The notes under the pieces were generated by a model. It worked only from the letters and a program-made list of their open reading frames with translations. It was not told the DNA's origin and did not search any database. Made by a program: the position numbers and the translations under genes. From contig NC_135569.1 in assembly GCF_964340395.1 (NCBI RefSeq), positions 12,395,019-12,446,018 of the forward strand: DNA of 51,000 nt. The letters are read 5' to 3'. Numbering within the stretch: position 1 is the first letter of the stretch; every line of letters begins with the position of its first letter. This DNA is from Glandiceps talaboti. Lineage: Eukaryota; Hemichordata; Enteropneusta; Spengelidae. Below, one piece after another: positions 1 to 11,110 of this stretch.

Positions 1-98
1 GAGTAAAGGAAGACAGAGTGCCATCTGTGTTAATTTTACAGCAATTTCAATAGTCTATCTACTACTAGACCCTCAGACAATTCTGTTTATTTTAAAAC

Positions 99-399
99 CA
101 GGACTCAAAATTAACTTTTTTCCTTGGTAGTCCCAGTGTAGCTATCCATTTCAGAAATTGGTAGCCCAAGGATGGTGACCAATACATGTTGTAGTCCTAT
201 ATTCCTGAACTGAAAACAGAATTCCTCTATTGGAAATACATGTATGTGTGTTACTAAAATAATTTCTGTAAATCTTCCATCCTTGAAACCATGCATAATC
301 AGCGGTAGCCTGAGTGGACTACCAGCTACAAGTTATGGTAGCACCATGACAAGAATTGGTAGTCTTTAGACACACACCTACTGTTAATTTTGAGCCCTG
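99..399. mobile_element. hAT-like non-autonomous foldback element (downstream of MRPS22 exon 3)
   Basis: The ends form an inverted repeat: CAGGACTCAAAATTAAC at 99-115 and its near-exact complement at 383-399 (one mismatch). The interior carries several short GGTAGTC/GGTAGCC-like words on both sides. Ends of the form CAGGGCTC..AATTAAC are typical of hAT-type MITEs in invertebrates (family knowledge). I could not find a convincing 8-bp target duplication, so the copy is old or its ends are imprecise. A short minus-strand reading frame inside it has no recognisable product. Confidence 0.5.
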
Positions 400-482
400 A
401 AAAGTGAAAACACTCTGAAGGGACTCGGAGGATGTACAAAGTTATGCTTTACTATTAAACGTTGATAAAGTTCTACACCTAC

Positions 483-2827
483 CCTATCAGGTACTCCATA
501 TGTAATATCTGTAAAGACTATATTAGAAGTATCTAATCCTTCCAGTTCATGATCCTCTGACAATACAGTTTCAATTTCATTTCTTTCTTCTAACACTGGT
601 GGCATCTGTAGTTTCTGTTCTGCTTTCTCCTTGGCTTCTTCTATCAGCTATAAAAACAAACCATTGCTTAAAGTTTACTTTATTGTTCAATATCGTCCAT
701 CCATTGTTTTTTCTCTGTGTTGATAGTTTCCCTGAAAAAGTTCACTACTGTACAAAGGACCAAAATTTCAGGATTCGTTACAAAAATCCAGATCTTTAAT
801 TTTATGTATCATAAAATCAAAAGATGGTAAATCAGTTATTTCTGCATATTTTCAGGGGTGAACAAATCATTTTGTGAACTGGTGGTTCCCAGACCAGTGC
901 CTTAAAAACTCCAGTAGTCCTGCTGAAAGAATTAGTGGTCCCAGGTCCCCCTAATGTGAAACATTAAATCTTACCTATGAATCTGTATATTCAGACGACT
1001 TTTTAACATAGTTATTAACAGTAAGGTACTGGTCCGACAGACCAGACAAGGTAAAATTTGTGTGGTCCGCCCAAAAGAGTCACTAATCCCAGACCCAGGA
1101 CCAGTGGATTTGTTCACACCTGCTATTCAATTAATGATGTGTACCTCCTTGTTCATGACTGTCATCTTTGTTTATGTTTTTCTTTGCTGTTGACTTCTTT
1201 ATCATAAACAATTTCACATAAATGAAAACTGGATGGTGTCAACATTATGTTACAATCAATCTATCATTCCAGATCCATTCGCAAAGCTACATCAATCATT
1301 AAGGACTCCAGTCATCCGGCAAATACAGTTTTTACTAAATACAACATGTACAGCTCAAAGGGTTTCCAAAAATTCTGACTACTAGTATCTTTCGTTAACG
1401 GTTTATCATCAGGTGACAAAGTCAGCATAACCAATTAAGTCTGTATTCTGTGTATTCTTACCAAGGCTAAATAATTACTTACCTCCTGTAGACGTTCCTC
1501 ACTAACCAATTTATATTTTGGTGGTGACAATTTCTGTTTCACGGGTTTGAATATTTTCTCAAACTTCATTCCAGTTATACGTTTCAATATCATTTGCACT
1601 TTCTCGTCCATAAATTCTGCAGCATCTGAAAAGAAGTTGAGGATTAAATAATAACAGTCGGTACACTGTTTGCCATTCTTGCACAAAATATATTATCTCG
1701 CCCCAAATATTGGTTACTTCATCTGTTTGCTGTTTACCTTTTTTGTTATTTGGAGTCTAGTAGCTCGCGCAGCGGCAGCAAAGCTGCCGCAAAGCGGCTC
1801 AATGACTAGTACGCATGCGCGTCGTATATACTATGTGGAAAAAATTTGGTGGTTCTCCCAATGATGCATTGCGGCGCGCACTGACTACACATGCGCCTTC
1901 CATATACTATGTGCATTCTCCACGCGCTACCGTATCATCGTATATCATAGGCGACATAACATCACCATGCATTGCAATATTGTAACAGTAGGCCTGTTGG
2001 CACGATTAAATATCGTAACATTGTAACGAGTATCGAGGCATCACTGTACCTCGAGGAGAAATTGTTACACTATTTGGCAGTTTGATGCACGGCGGCACCA
2101 GATACGGACCACTGATGACATAGCGCAGTTTAATTTCCGGGTTGTGGAAGTGTGGTTTTGACATTTATATTGTTGATAATTGATTTTTTACATGTTCTAA
2201 AAAAGAATAACTACTTTCCTATGTTTGTTGGTACAGTAACATTCCTAAATCATCGAGTTGAATTGAGAAATCGTGATGTTCGGCAACATGTCAACAAAAC
2301 ATTTGTCCAAAGACCACAACGTACGTTGGTGGAGAGTCTATGATAAGTTGGCTGATTGAAAATGAACAATATTAATCTAATGGCTATGATATGGTTTTTG
2401 AAACCAACAACTGCATAGAGTGTTGACTTTCTTTACTTCTCGTCCATGTCAGAGAAATAGATGTCATTCAATAAAATAAATTTTGATGGTTAATACCCCT
2501 GGAAAATGACCCAAATCAAGTGTATCAACCCTGGCCCAGGCAGCAGGTCACAAATGAATCTACCCTGCGCGAGCTTATGGGCTTTGCCGAGTTATGATAT
2601 TATGAATATGATGAAACTTGAAAGATGAAACTTCGTACAAATCATGTTTGCGTGTAATTTGCGGATGGCTACATTAGAGAGACAAAATAGAAACCGTTCT
2701 TACTATCATTAGAAGTACTCCTTGTGCAAAGAGCCCGAATGAGTTGACGTCTATAAAGTCCATGTTGGGTGAAACCCCCGGTTGAAATAAAATTCCGTGC
2801 ACACGTTCTTGCACAGATGGCCGCCAT
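483..2827 (-). CDS. MRPS22: Mitochondrial ribosomal protein S22 (mS22), 5' part of gene
   Basis: Structural protein of the small mitoribosomal subunit, specific to animal-type mitoribosomes. Exons on the minus strand: 2827-2704, 1625-1483 and 647-483; the phases close (1, 0, 0) and the gene continues off the left edge. Exon 1 starts at MAAICART and gives an Arg-rich, acid-poor leader of about 40 residues, fitting a mitochondrial targeting peptide. An in-frame ATG lies further upstream at 2884, but the inner ATG has the better context. Exon 2 holds EFMDEKVQMILKRITGM, then KPVKQKL and PPKYKLVSEERLQE. Exon 3 holds LIEEAKEKAEQKLQ, MPPVLEERNEIETVLSED and VFTDITYGVPDR. These blocks match, in order, the conserved N-terminal half of vertebrate MRPS22. 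The C-terminal half lies outside the window. Intron 2 contains a foldback element at 853-1128. The gene is head-to-head with CFAP107. Confidence 0.93.
853..1128. mobile_element. Foldback element with CAGGGGTGAACAAATC ends (MRPS22 intron 2)
   Basis: CAGGGGTGAACAAATC at about 853-868 is matched by its inverted copy (GATTTGTTCACACCTG) near 1113-1128, with one mismatch. Inside each end are further related words (ACTGGTGGTTCCCAGACC on the left; GACCCAGGACCAGT on the right). The CAGGGG terminus resembles hAT-type termini. No clear target duplication was seen. Confidence 0.45.
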
Positions 2828-4909
2828 GATTGAAATGAAAAGTTGGTTGGTTGTTGCTTTGCTCCAGTTCACCCTCATATGCAAACTTATCCATCAGAAA
2901 ATATATCCCAAAGTCCCTCACCAGTAAAACAAAAACAAAAAGCAAAAAACAAACCAAACTGTCCAAACATTTCATTTTCCTCATGTTTTAAGCCATACGA
3001 AAATGGCGAATGGAATGGATGGAACTGATGATAACACCCCGCCCTCAATAAAAACTCGTCTCAAATCTTTTGTTTTTATATGCCATTGATCATGAAATTA
3101 TTGTACTGCAATTATTCATAAAATACCATAATTGATAATGAAATTATTGTATACTATTTACGTGTCGTGTGTACGGTTGAGTATGAGATCATCTGATAGA
3201 CATTTTCTACTTGTTATTATCAGAATTCATATAACCGCTTCCTCCTGACATATACGTATGACCACAGGGAAAAGGACAAATAATCAATTTTCCGGATTTC
3301 TAATATTATTTTCTGTATATTTCAAATAAAGTTGTAAACACTGTTTCCTCTCACTGTTTTTTTTTTCATTCTATTTCCTACCTGATATCGATCACTGTCT
3401 TATTATCTGAGTTTATCAGCTTCGCATTAATTAGTAGCTTGCTAGAACAAACTCACTATTTGCCCAAATTAACGCATTATGCCGTGACTGATCCGACTGT
3501 CGGATTAGTGGAATCAGTGGCAGTCCCTCAGGATGGGTGGGTACCCATGTAATTGTTAGCGAAATTTCAAATGTACCCCTATGTACCGCTTTTCCCGGAT
3601 TATTTCAATGAAAAACACTCCTTTTTTTAGTGAATCTGGGAGAAAATCACTGCAAAAAATACCCCCTTATTTCCGAAATCCGGGAGGTTTTACACGGGTT
3701 TTTACATGTATGGTCCTGGTTTACGGGACCCCGGTACGGGACCTTCGTCCCTGGGCCTTCGTTGGGTGGGAAGTCTTTAAAGTTTCTTCGGAGAGATAGA
3801 GTAGAAAAGGGGCATCCTACCCTTATTCTCGGAAGGTGATCTGAAAAAGTACCCTTTTTCTTACGATTCCCACACCTAGATGGACGACGAAAAACACTCC
3901 ATTTTCCGTGAAATTTCAACAAGCGTGCGTACCCGCTTCGTCTGGGACGACTACCACCATGCACCACCCCTACGCCTACCCCCCCCCCCCCCGCATTTCT
4001 CCCCCTACCCCCCTACCGTAAATTCGGATCGCAGCCTAGTATTAAAGCCAGTCACTATTATCTCCGACCCTAAATGATAGAAGCTTACTCCATCCCTATG
4101 AAAACTGAATCACCCCGGCCCGGAGCCGCTTCCTTAATTCTTGCACGTTGAACATCGGTACGTCCTCTGCTTTTTATATTAAACCTTTGTCCTCCCCCCC
4201 CTCCGTAGAAATTGAACATGCCCTTCATTTCCTCACTCTACGCTGCGCAAGTACAGTGAGTGCTACGCTAGCTGGCCGCACAAGACCATTCTTTCTGCGA
4301 ACAACACAAGGCATTGTCCTGCCTCATATCACGTGTACGATCCCCTGGTACGACCATGGGCATTGTCTAAAATAACGTAAAAAAATACAAAGCCTACAGC
4401 ACCTTGCCGTCGTTTTACTTGACTTACATTGTAGAAAGATCGCAAAAAACAACCCTCTACAGGATTACACCCGGGATTAAATGCACTTCCCCTCCCCCGC
4501 GGGATGGATGCATAGTACCGTACGACTTTTTAATCTGCTCACCTGAGGGCGTGCAAACAGGTTCTTGACGACGGACATGGCGTCTTAGCAACCAGACTTT
4601 CAGTGTTCTTACGCCACAGAAAGTAACACCATTTAATTAATACGCATATATCAAAAACATAACCCAACTACATGAAATTATTAAGTGACTCTGATGTACT
4701 ATAAAATATTTTGATATTGTACATTTTACTGTGAAACATTGCATAAAACGGTACCGCTGAATAGCGCGGAAGAATACTAGATTATTCTATGAGTAACTGG
4801 TCCTGACTGTCTAAATAACAACGCTCAAAGTACACACATAGCCAAGGATCTAAGGAGCACACACATTTTGTCAGCATATCAAATTGTTCATCGCAGTTAT
4901 CACCACAAA
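2828..4909. other. Intergenic region between divergent MRPS22 and CFAP107
   Basis: No supported exon. The part next to MRPS22 (2828-3050) is probably its 5' UTR and promoter. About 3480-4070 is unlike its surroundings: it is GC-richer, with C and G runs, and the words GAAAAACACTCC and GTGAAATTTC/GCGAAATTTC recur in it (3610 and 3889 areas), which suggests a dispersed repeat rather than a gene. The overlapping reading frames on both strands of this block have no recognisable domains. 4080-4909 holds the presumed CFAP107 promoter; I see no TATA box that I would defend. Confidence 0.5.
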
Positions 4910-7071
4910 ATGGCACAAGGAGATCCACAAAAATGGTACATGCCTGGATGGAGGATAGAGCAAAGGTACTCCGGTGGTGTATTGATAGGAAACTGGTCAG
5001 AAGAGAGACACGAAGTAAGTTTTTCAAGGATAATTTATGTATTTTATGGCTTCGAACTAATTCTGTTATCTGACATGGCAATCCTTCGTTACGTGTATAT
5101 TTACTTTGTATTACTCTGTTTACATAACTGTTTTTAAATGACAAGAAATCATAGTTATCAGGTGATTGTTTTTAGCTAAAATACCAAGATGTCGCTATTA
5201 AGGGCATGTCAACTAACTTTTAACACTAAAACTGTAATAAAATACAACATGGTTGTCGTCACTCCTAAATGGCCAGTTTACAGTAAACTGCCTCGATGGT
5301 TATGCCAAAAACACTCCAAAAAGACTTGTGCATTCAGTTTAACGGCCCAGATGTAAAATAATCTAATCAATTCGACGAATTTACGGCCCATTAATTACGA
5401 TTATACATATATAATTGTTTAGTTTTGGTAACACGATAAGTGTGAAGTACAAGTTTATCACAGATGTTGTTTGTTGCTGTTTGGTGATTTCATTACACGC
5501 TTCCTGTTGCGCCAACGAAGCGCACGACTGAATCTTTATACCTCAACAAACTATTTGTATTTCTTTAGTCCGCGGTAATCCGAGAAAATCGCGACAAAAT
5601 CCATATCAAACTCAACATGACAAGTCATGAATTATGAGAGACCCTCAAGAATTCAGACAACATACGTTCAAGTTGTTTTAGCTGCTAGGAGATACATTGT
5701 AAAAGGATTATACCACCCTTCAACTTGTCGCCTATTTTGTTTGGTCGGTAAACAACGTTTACTGCAGATAAGATTACTGGTTTAGTGCTAGGTGTATCAC
5801 TAATACATCCATGATCCATTGTGATCCAAGGTACACGAAACGGTGTCGAAGTTTATCAAACCAGAAATTATGGAATGGGTAAATTCTATATAGATTTGAA
5901 CGTGGAAGTACCACCCACCATACTTCCATCATAGAAGTATTACATAGGTGTTACTTTCATTGTGCTTTCATGCTTTGAACATTGGCTTGAATGAGACCCC
6001 CCCCCCCCACACACACACACACACACATGTACACACACCACCACCAGTCTCAGAACAAACAACACACTTCCTTCATGTACATTGGAACATGGAAGTATAC
6101 GTGATACTTCCATTATGTGTATTACTCTAATTGGACGCATACACTATAGGATATAGCCTAGATACTACACTATGAAGCAACATACTCACTTGACATTTCT
6201 GGTGAACGACCTTTTCAAGTCAGATAGCAAAGTCAGGAAGCAAACAGATACATCTTAATGTATAAAGATAGACATTTTATCATGTTAAAATGTTTTTAAA
6301 AAATAAAAATAAAAACCCTGTTTGTAGCAGTCATTGTATTGCAAGACATACTTAAATATATAATCATCCAACCATAGTAAATGACATTGAAATGATATTT
6401 ACTTCTATCGTTAAGTGCTGCAGAGAAAGGAAAAGACATTAATTTTAAAGTAGCCACAGCTGGTGAAGGAACAACCTTCACTTCTGTGTTTTATTGGTAT
6501 GCTAATTACAAAATGGGTACTACTTGTGAAATGTCATAATTTACCCATACATTTTGTCCAAACTATATTTACCCACACTTGTGTACTAAATTTGTAATTC
6601 ATAAATCAAGAGCAATAACACAGGAATACTTTCAATTTTGTGCAGACCTTCGTTTCAAAGAAAATTGTGCAGAAATTGACATTTAATTGTATGTTATGTA
6701 CTGTTGTGAGTGAATGTATGTTGCCTCCAAAGTGACATACATTTAATTTCACTCTCGTAAGTGCTTGATTTCGTAAATGAGTTATTTGGGAATGTCGACA
6801 ATAGGCGGGGTGGGAGGGGGGTACTTAGGTACACCTGCATAGATTCATTGCCTAGTAGTAGTACCTTAAATTTCTCTTTGATCCTAATAAATACCTTTGG
6901 AACTCAGGTAGATTTTACCTACTTATTGCCTTTATGAGCAAAAACACAGGTAGCGAACCATGGTAAAATAACTGGGGAACTCAGGTAGATTTTTACCTAC
7001 ATACTACCTAGAGCAAAAACAATGTCCCTGTTTGAAGCCACCAAATTAAAAGCCAATATCAACATTTTTTT

Positions 7072-7105
<34 letters not shown>

Positions 7106-10100
7106 CGGTTGTTGTTGTTTTTGTTGTTGTTTTTTTTGCCCCAGGAAAAATAATAATATTGTTCTTTCCTCTTTCCAGTTCCAAAGAAGTGGTCATAAGA
7201 ACTCATCAACCCATCGTGAAGACTTCACAAAATATCCCAACTTTAAACCCGATAGAATGACAAGAAGGGCGGCCATGATGAAGAATGAGGTAAGATCTAA
7301 GGATATACTTTGATATATACAACTTGTTTCATGTTACTGCTCACTGGCTTTGTTGATACAATCATTCAGAAATCAATAAGAAACTGTACATTCTACATTT
7401 CAACATAGGAATGTTAAATGATTACAGTTGGAAGTGAGATTTTGTCTGAATGAAATTTCAAGCAAAAATTCAAATTTAGTATTGATAAACAATGAGTAAA
7501 AAATAAAAGTGAATTTAATCACATCAGTTTTAATTGACCAAGAAAAAATTGACTATGTTTGTAGTTAATCTATTGAAATGATAAATTTATAGTAAGTAAC
7601 ATACAACTAGTAACACTGAAGTAAAACATTTTCTTTATGTGCTACACTCATTTATAGCATTCATATCAAGTGTAAAAGTATACTGTTTCAATTGGTTTAT
7701 TTACAAGCCTAGCATGTGGCTTTTCTAACAGTGGTCCATTAGTAAATGAAACAGTATACTTTTACACTTGATATTGATGCTATAAATGATTGTGGTACAT
7801 ACAGAAAATGCTTTACTTTGGTGTTATGGGTTGTATCATTATTTGATAAAGTTCAGCTCTGCAACAGATGGCTACATACCTAGCTTTAGGATATAATGTT
7901 ACTAAGCAGAGTTAATTTCCCATGTTAGACTCAGAAATAGTTTGTATTTAAATTGTAATTTAGGGTTTGTATCACTATTGACAACCGACATCAAATACCA
8001 ATATTGATAGGTAGTAAAACACACAGTATTGTGATCAATCATTTAACTAACAATTGTGACATTTCCTGAGAGAGCAAAGAATGGTGATCCAATTAATATA
8101 GTGTATCCTGTATACTCGTGTACCTGTATTTGATTAAGGTCACCATGACATCTTTTCTCACCATGGCAACCGTTTCTCATAAAATGATTTCATTTGATTT
8201 TGATATCAGTCTTTAAAGGATCACATCTTTTCTCACCATGGTAACCGTTTCTGATAACATGATATTATTTGACAGGGATAGCAGGGTCTGGGAAGTAATC
8301 ATGTATATTTTCTCGCTATGACAACTGTTTCTGATAAAAATATGATTTGGTTTTGATTTTGATATCAGGGTCTTGGAAAGGATCACATCTTTTCTCACCA
8401 TGGCAACCGTTATTCTAATAATATGATTTCCTGGTATGATGAAAATTACAACAAACGTGAAAGAGATGAGAAAAACAAGTTGCCTGAACTACGACATTGG
8501 GATTCTCATCGGTTGGCATGGGTACCGGAGAAAACAGATTTCCCTATTCAAGGTCAGTATGTTATTCCAGATTATATGTTCACTCCGAACCCCCCCCCCC
8601 CCCCCCCCCATCCCGTCCCAACCTGATATTAAACATATGGTTTGGGACAATAAACATAATACTCAAAAGGAACAAATAAATATTTTTAGTTTACAATAAC
8701 TTTCAAAACGTTTTGTGTCAGTTTTATTGATTCATTCTGTTATGAACAAATTGCCCACTGTAAAAGTGCTTTTTTTTTCTTGGCAATGCTAAGAAGTTAA
8801 AATCTACCTCTACAAAAGTTGCTAAGTATTTTAACAAACATATATAACATACATAGGACACAATACAAGATTTATGAGAATTCCTTCTTTCTGTTACTGG
8901 GGTTCTTAAACCTTATCAAATATATTGGTCTATGCAGAATAAACAATATGAATGTTGAATAGCAATTGAACAATAGTGGGGTGTGTGTGTGGGGGGGGGG
9001 GGCTTACAACTACTGACAGGCAAGCATTTACAAGCTTAACTTGTTCCAAACAGGGAAAGTAAACAATTGAATTCGATTTTTTCCCCTGTGTGTGTTTGCT
9101 GTTATTTTCTTTCCTCATATATTTATTTTTGCAGTTTTTAACTTCAGTCTGTACAATGCGCTGAGACGCACACACGTGTAGTGTGTCTTTTACAGTAAAA
9201 AAATAATGATAATTTTAATAATTAATAATACTTGGCACAGTATAGTCAAAGTTGTTACTCTAGAAGTCTTGAGATGCATGAGATGCAATTTGAAATTCAT
9301 CCACAGCCACCCACACAGTCATTAACATCATGTCTTTGTTAATCAATCACAAAATTCTAACCAATAACACAGTCCCTCATAAAGTTAGTGTTTATTGAGG
9401 CAGTAATGTAATGTCCAAATATGGTATATTTGTCAGCTCAGGATGCTACTTGTACACTTTTTACATCACTGTAACAGTTGGGGTTCACTGATTTGAACTT
9501 TTTGTGCTGATTGAGGGACTTTGACCAGACGTGGTTTAGTTTAATAGAGACCATGCACGTTGGCATCCAGACTAGATATTCATCTGTGAATGTGAACTAT
9601 TGTGTAAAGAGTTCATAAAACTGTTCTTATCAAATGATAGAATGGGGTACTTGTCTCTTAGTGTACTTTGAACATGCTGTGCCAAGTGTTATTAATCTAA
9701 TTCAATCCAAAAGAATAATGCTATCAAGTTCTTATGGTGCCACTGATACAAAAACACTATACCAAAAGAACAGGGTCTTCAAACAATTTAGATTTGAAAT
9801 AGTTATCTGACTATTAATGTATGATTTTCTTACCCCTACAGGTGAACCCACAAACTTTGGTCTAAAAGCTGCCACAACTGCTAAAATGCAGAAACAAGAA
9901 GCATTTCAAGAGGGTGGAGATTATTGTACAACATACGGCACATCGTACTCACCACACCGGGGAGACTCCTACGTGCAGAAACATTACGCAGCTCCCAGAA
10001 CGATCTCCGCATCGTTACATCCTTTGAACAAGATTAATAAGGACTTACATTTACGAGGAATTCCTTCAAACGTCCACAACCCTGAATCACTCTACTTACA

Positions 10101-10131
10101 AAATATCCTCCCCAAAACATTGAAAACATAA
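4910..10131 (+). CDS. CFAP107: Cilia- and flagella-associated protein 107 (C1orf158 homologue), complete
   Basis: A microtubule inner protein of the ciliary doublet (family knowledge). Four exons: 4910-5014, 7179-7289, 8369-8552 and 9842-10131; phases 0, 0, 1; 229 residues. Exon 1 gives MPGWRIEQRYSGGVLIGNW followed by EERHE, matching the family's W-IE-KYS..VL-GNW-EER start. Exon 2 gives a basic stretch ending PNFKPDRMTRRAAMMKNE. Exon 3 contains HIFSHHGNRYSNNMIS, YDENYNKR and LPELRHWDSHRLAWVPEKTD, matching the family's LITHH, YDDHYN and LPPLR-W....L-WLPEKSDFP blocks. Exon 4 contains PTNFGL, YGTSYSPH and the Pro/His-rich tail. The human protein is somewhat shorter; the difference is in the C-terminal exon. 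Exon 3 is preceded by decayed tandem copies of its own acceptor and start (8133-8368). Two AATAAA signals follow at 10188 and 10373. Confidence 0.93.
5896..6125. repeat. Short element bounded by related about 45-bp direct repeats (CFAP107 intron 1)
   Basis: The segment near 5896-5942 (GAACGTGGAAGTACC...ATACTTCCAT...) is repeated in diverged form near 6081-6125 (GGAACATGGAAGTATACG...ATACTTCCAT...). Each repeat is itself a hairpin built on GGAAGTA/TACTTCC. Between them are a C run and an (AC)n tract at 6000-6028. Probably a small transposable-element relic. Confidence 0.35.
6893..7018. repeat. Two copies of a GGTAGATTTTACCTAC repeat (CFAP107 intron 1)
   Basis: GGAACTCAGGTAGATTTTACCTAC at about 6899-6922 recurs at 6976-7000 with one extra T, each followed by an ACTTATTGCC- or ATACTACC-like block and GAGCAAAAACA. 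The core is an imperfect palindrome. A related copy (GGTAGATTTTACCTGCTTACTGCC) lies at 36478-36501, so this is a dispersed family. Confidence 0.45.
7575..7853. mobile_element. MITE with long inverted arms, family copy 1 (CFAP107 intron 2)
   Basis: The arms 7648-7690 and 7747-7789 are near-perfect inverted repeats (about 43 bp, core TCATTTATAGCAT...TATCAAGTGTAAAAGTATACTGTTTCA). Weaker complementarity extends outwards to roughly 7585 and 7853. The loop reads ATTGGTTTATTTACAAGCCTAGCATGTGG and onwards. A second copy of the left arm plus loop start lies at 28365-28500, so this is a repeat family rather than a chance hairpin. No coding capacity. Confidence 0.65.
8133..8368 (+). repeat. Three decayed tandem copies of CFAP107 exon 3 start with its acceptor
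   Basis: Three imperfect units (about 8133-8210, 8211-8284 and 8285-8368) align with the real exon 3 start at 8369-8440. Each keeps versions of GGATCACATCTTTTCTCACCATGG, CAACCGTTTCT and an ATGATTT block. Two units end in TTTGATTTTGATATCAG, the same acceptor that precedes exon 3. The second unit has an in-frame TAA, so the copies do not extend the reading frame. They are best read as a local tandem duplication of an intron-exon junction that has decayed. Confidence 0.7.
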
Positions 10132-10187
10132 ATGAATTCATAAAAAATATTCTTAAATATAAAAAAAAAAAATCAAAAAAAAAATTC

Positions 10188-10378
10188 AATAAATGAAGAC
10201 TTGAGCTATAATTGAATGCAAAAATATTTCCAAACTGTGGAAATTATGTGTTCCTTGAGCAATTATAAACTCTGAAACATGTTTTTTTTTCTGAATTAAT
10301 GCACGATACCAACAGATTTCTTTTCTTGCTAATTAGATGACCCTATCATGTAAAGTTAATATAGAATATATGAATAAA
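10188..10378 (+). promoter_or_regulatory. Candidate polyadenylation signals for CFAP107
   Basis: AATAAA hexamers at 10188-10193 and 10373-10378, 57 and 242 bases after the stop codon. The first follows a run of A-rich sequence. Which one is used cannot be told from sequence. Confidence 0.5.
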
Positions 10379-10801
10379 AGAGAAATTTTGAAAGTTAGTG
10401 GTGTCTAAGGCTATTAGCTGTCTTCGTCTGTAATAGCAATTATCAAGAAAAAAAACAACAAAAAATGAACCAGGATATAATATTTACACACTTCTAGCTT
10501 TTTTCCAACGCAGTATAATACTTCCGTCCAAAACCGCCAGTATTGTTTCATATCTTGCAAGTTTTACAGTATTTTGAAGAATATGCTTATTCAATGTATA
10601 CTTTTTTTTAACAGCTGGTTTTCTGTGTTAACAAGCATCTCTGAATTCTTATCAATATCGTGAGCAGAATGTAGTGTAAATTTGGGATTTGGGTTACATA
10701 TTATGGGGTGTGTATTTTTTTTGCAAGTGGTATACGATGACCACCAAGATATCCCTACTGTATTTTAAACAATGAACTGATTATTGGTGCTGAGTACAAT
10801 T

Positions 10802-11110
10802 CACACCTGTGACCATGGCAGTTATTATACTAATTTACAGCCCACTCACCCCTAAAATGCCATATATTATGATCCAATCCTATTGTATGGGGAAGGACCA
10901 TTTTACAACATAGGTGGGGAGACTAGATAAGTTTGAGAGTAGATGTGTATGCATTAGTTTTCACCTGTGACCCTGATGTCACACTTATGTAAGCTACTCA
11001 CCCCTAAAACTGATATATTATGGATTTGTCCTATTGTAGTGGGACGATCCACACAACAGAAAGGGTGAATTGAGGATTATCTGTAGAGTAAATGTCTATG
11101 CAATAAATTA
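10802..11110. repeat. Imperfect tandem duplication, about 155-bp unit, two copies
   Basis: 10802-10964 and 10965-11110 share, in the same order, CACCTGTGACC, ACTCACCCCTAAAA, ATATATTATG, TCCTATTGTA, GGGACGATCCA/GGAAGGACCAT, an ACAACA block and GAGTA.ATGT.TATGCA. They have diverged considerably, so the duplication is not recent. Confidence 0.6.

Noticed and set aside
111-296. Minus-strand frame near the left edge as a further MRPS22 exon
   Set aside because: It lies within a foldback element and does not match the MRPS22 sequence expected after exon 3.
3581-4375. Overlapping open frames on both strands in the GC-richer block
   Set aside because: No domain, no consistent splice structure, many homopolymer runs and internal word repeats. 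More likely a dispersed repeat.
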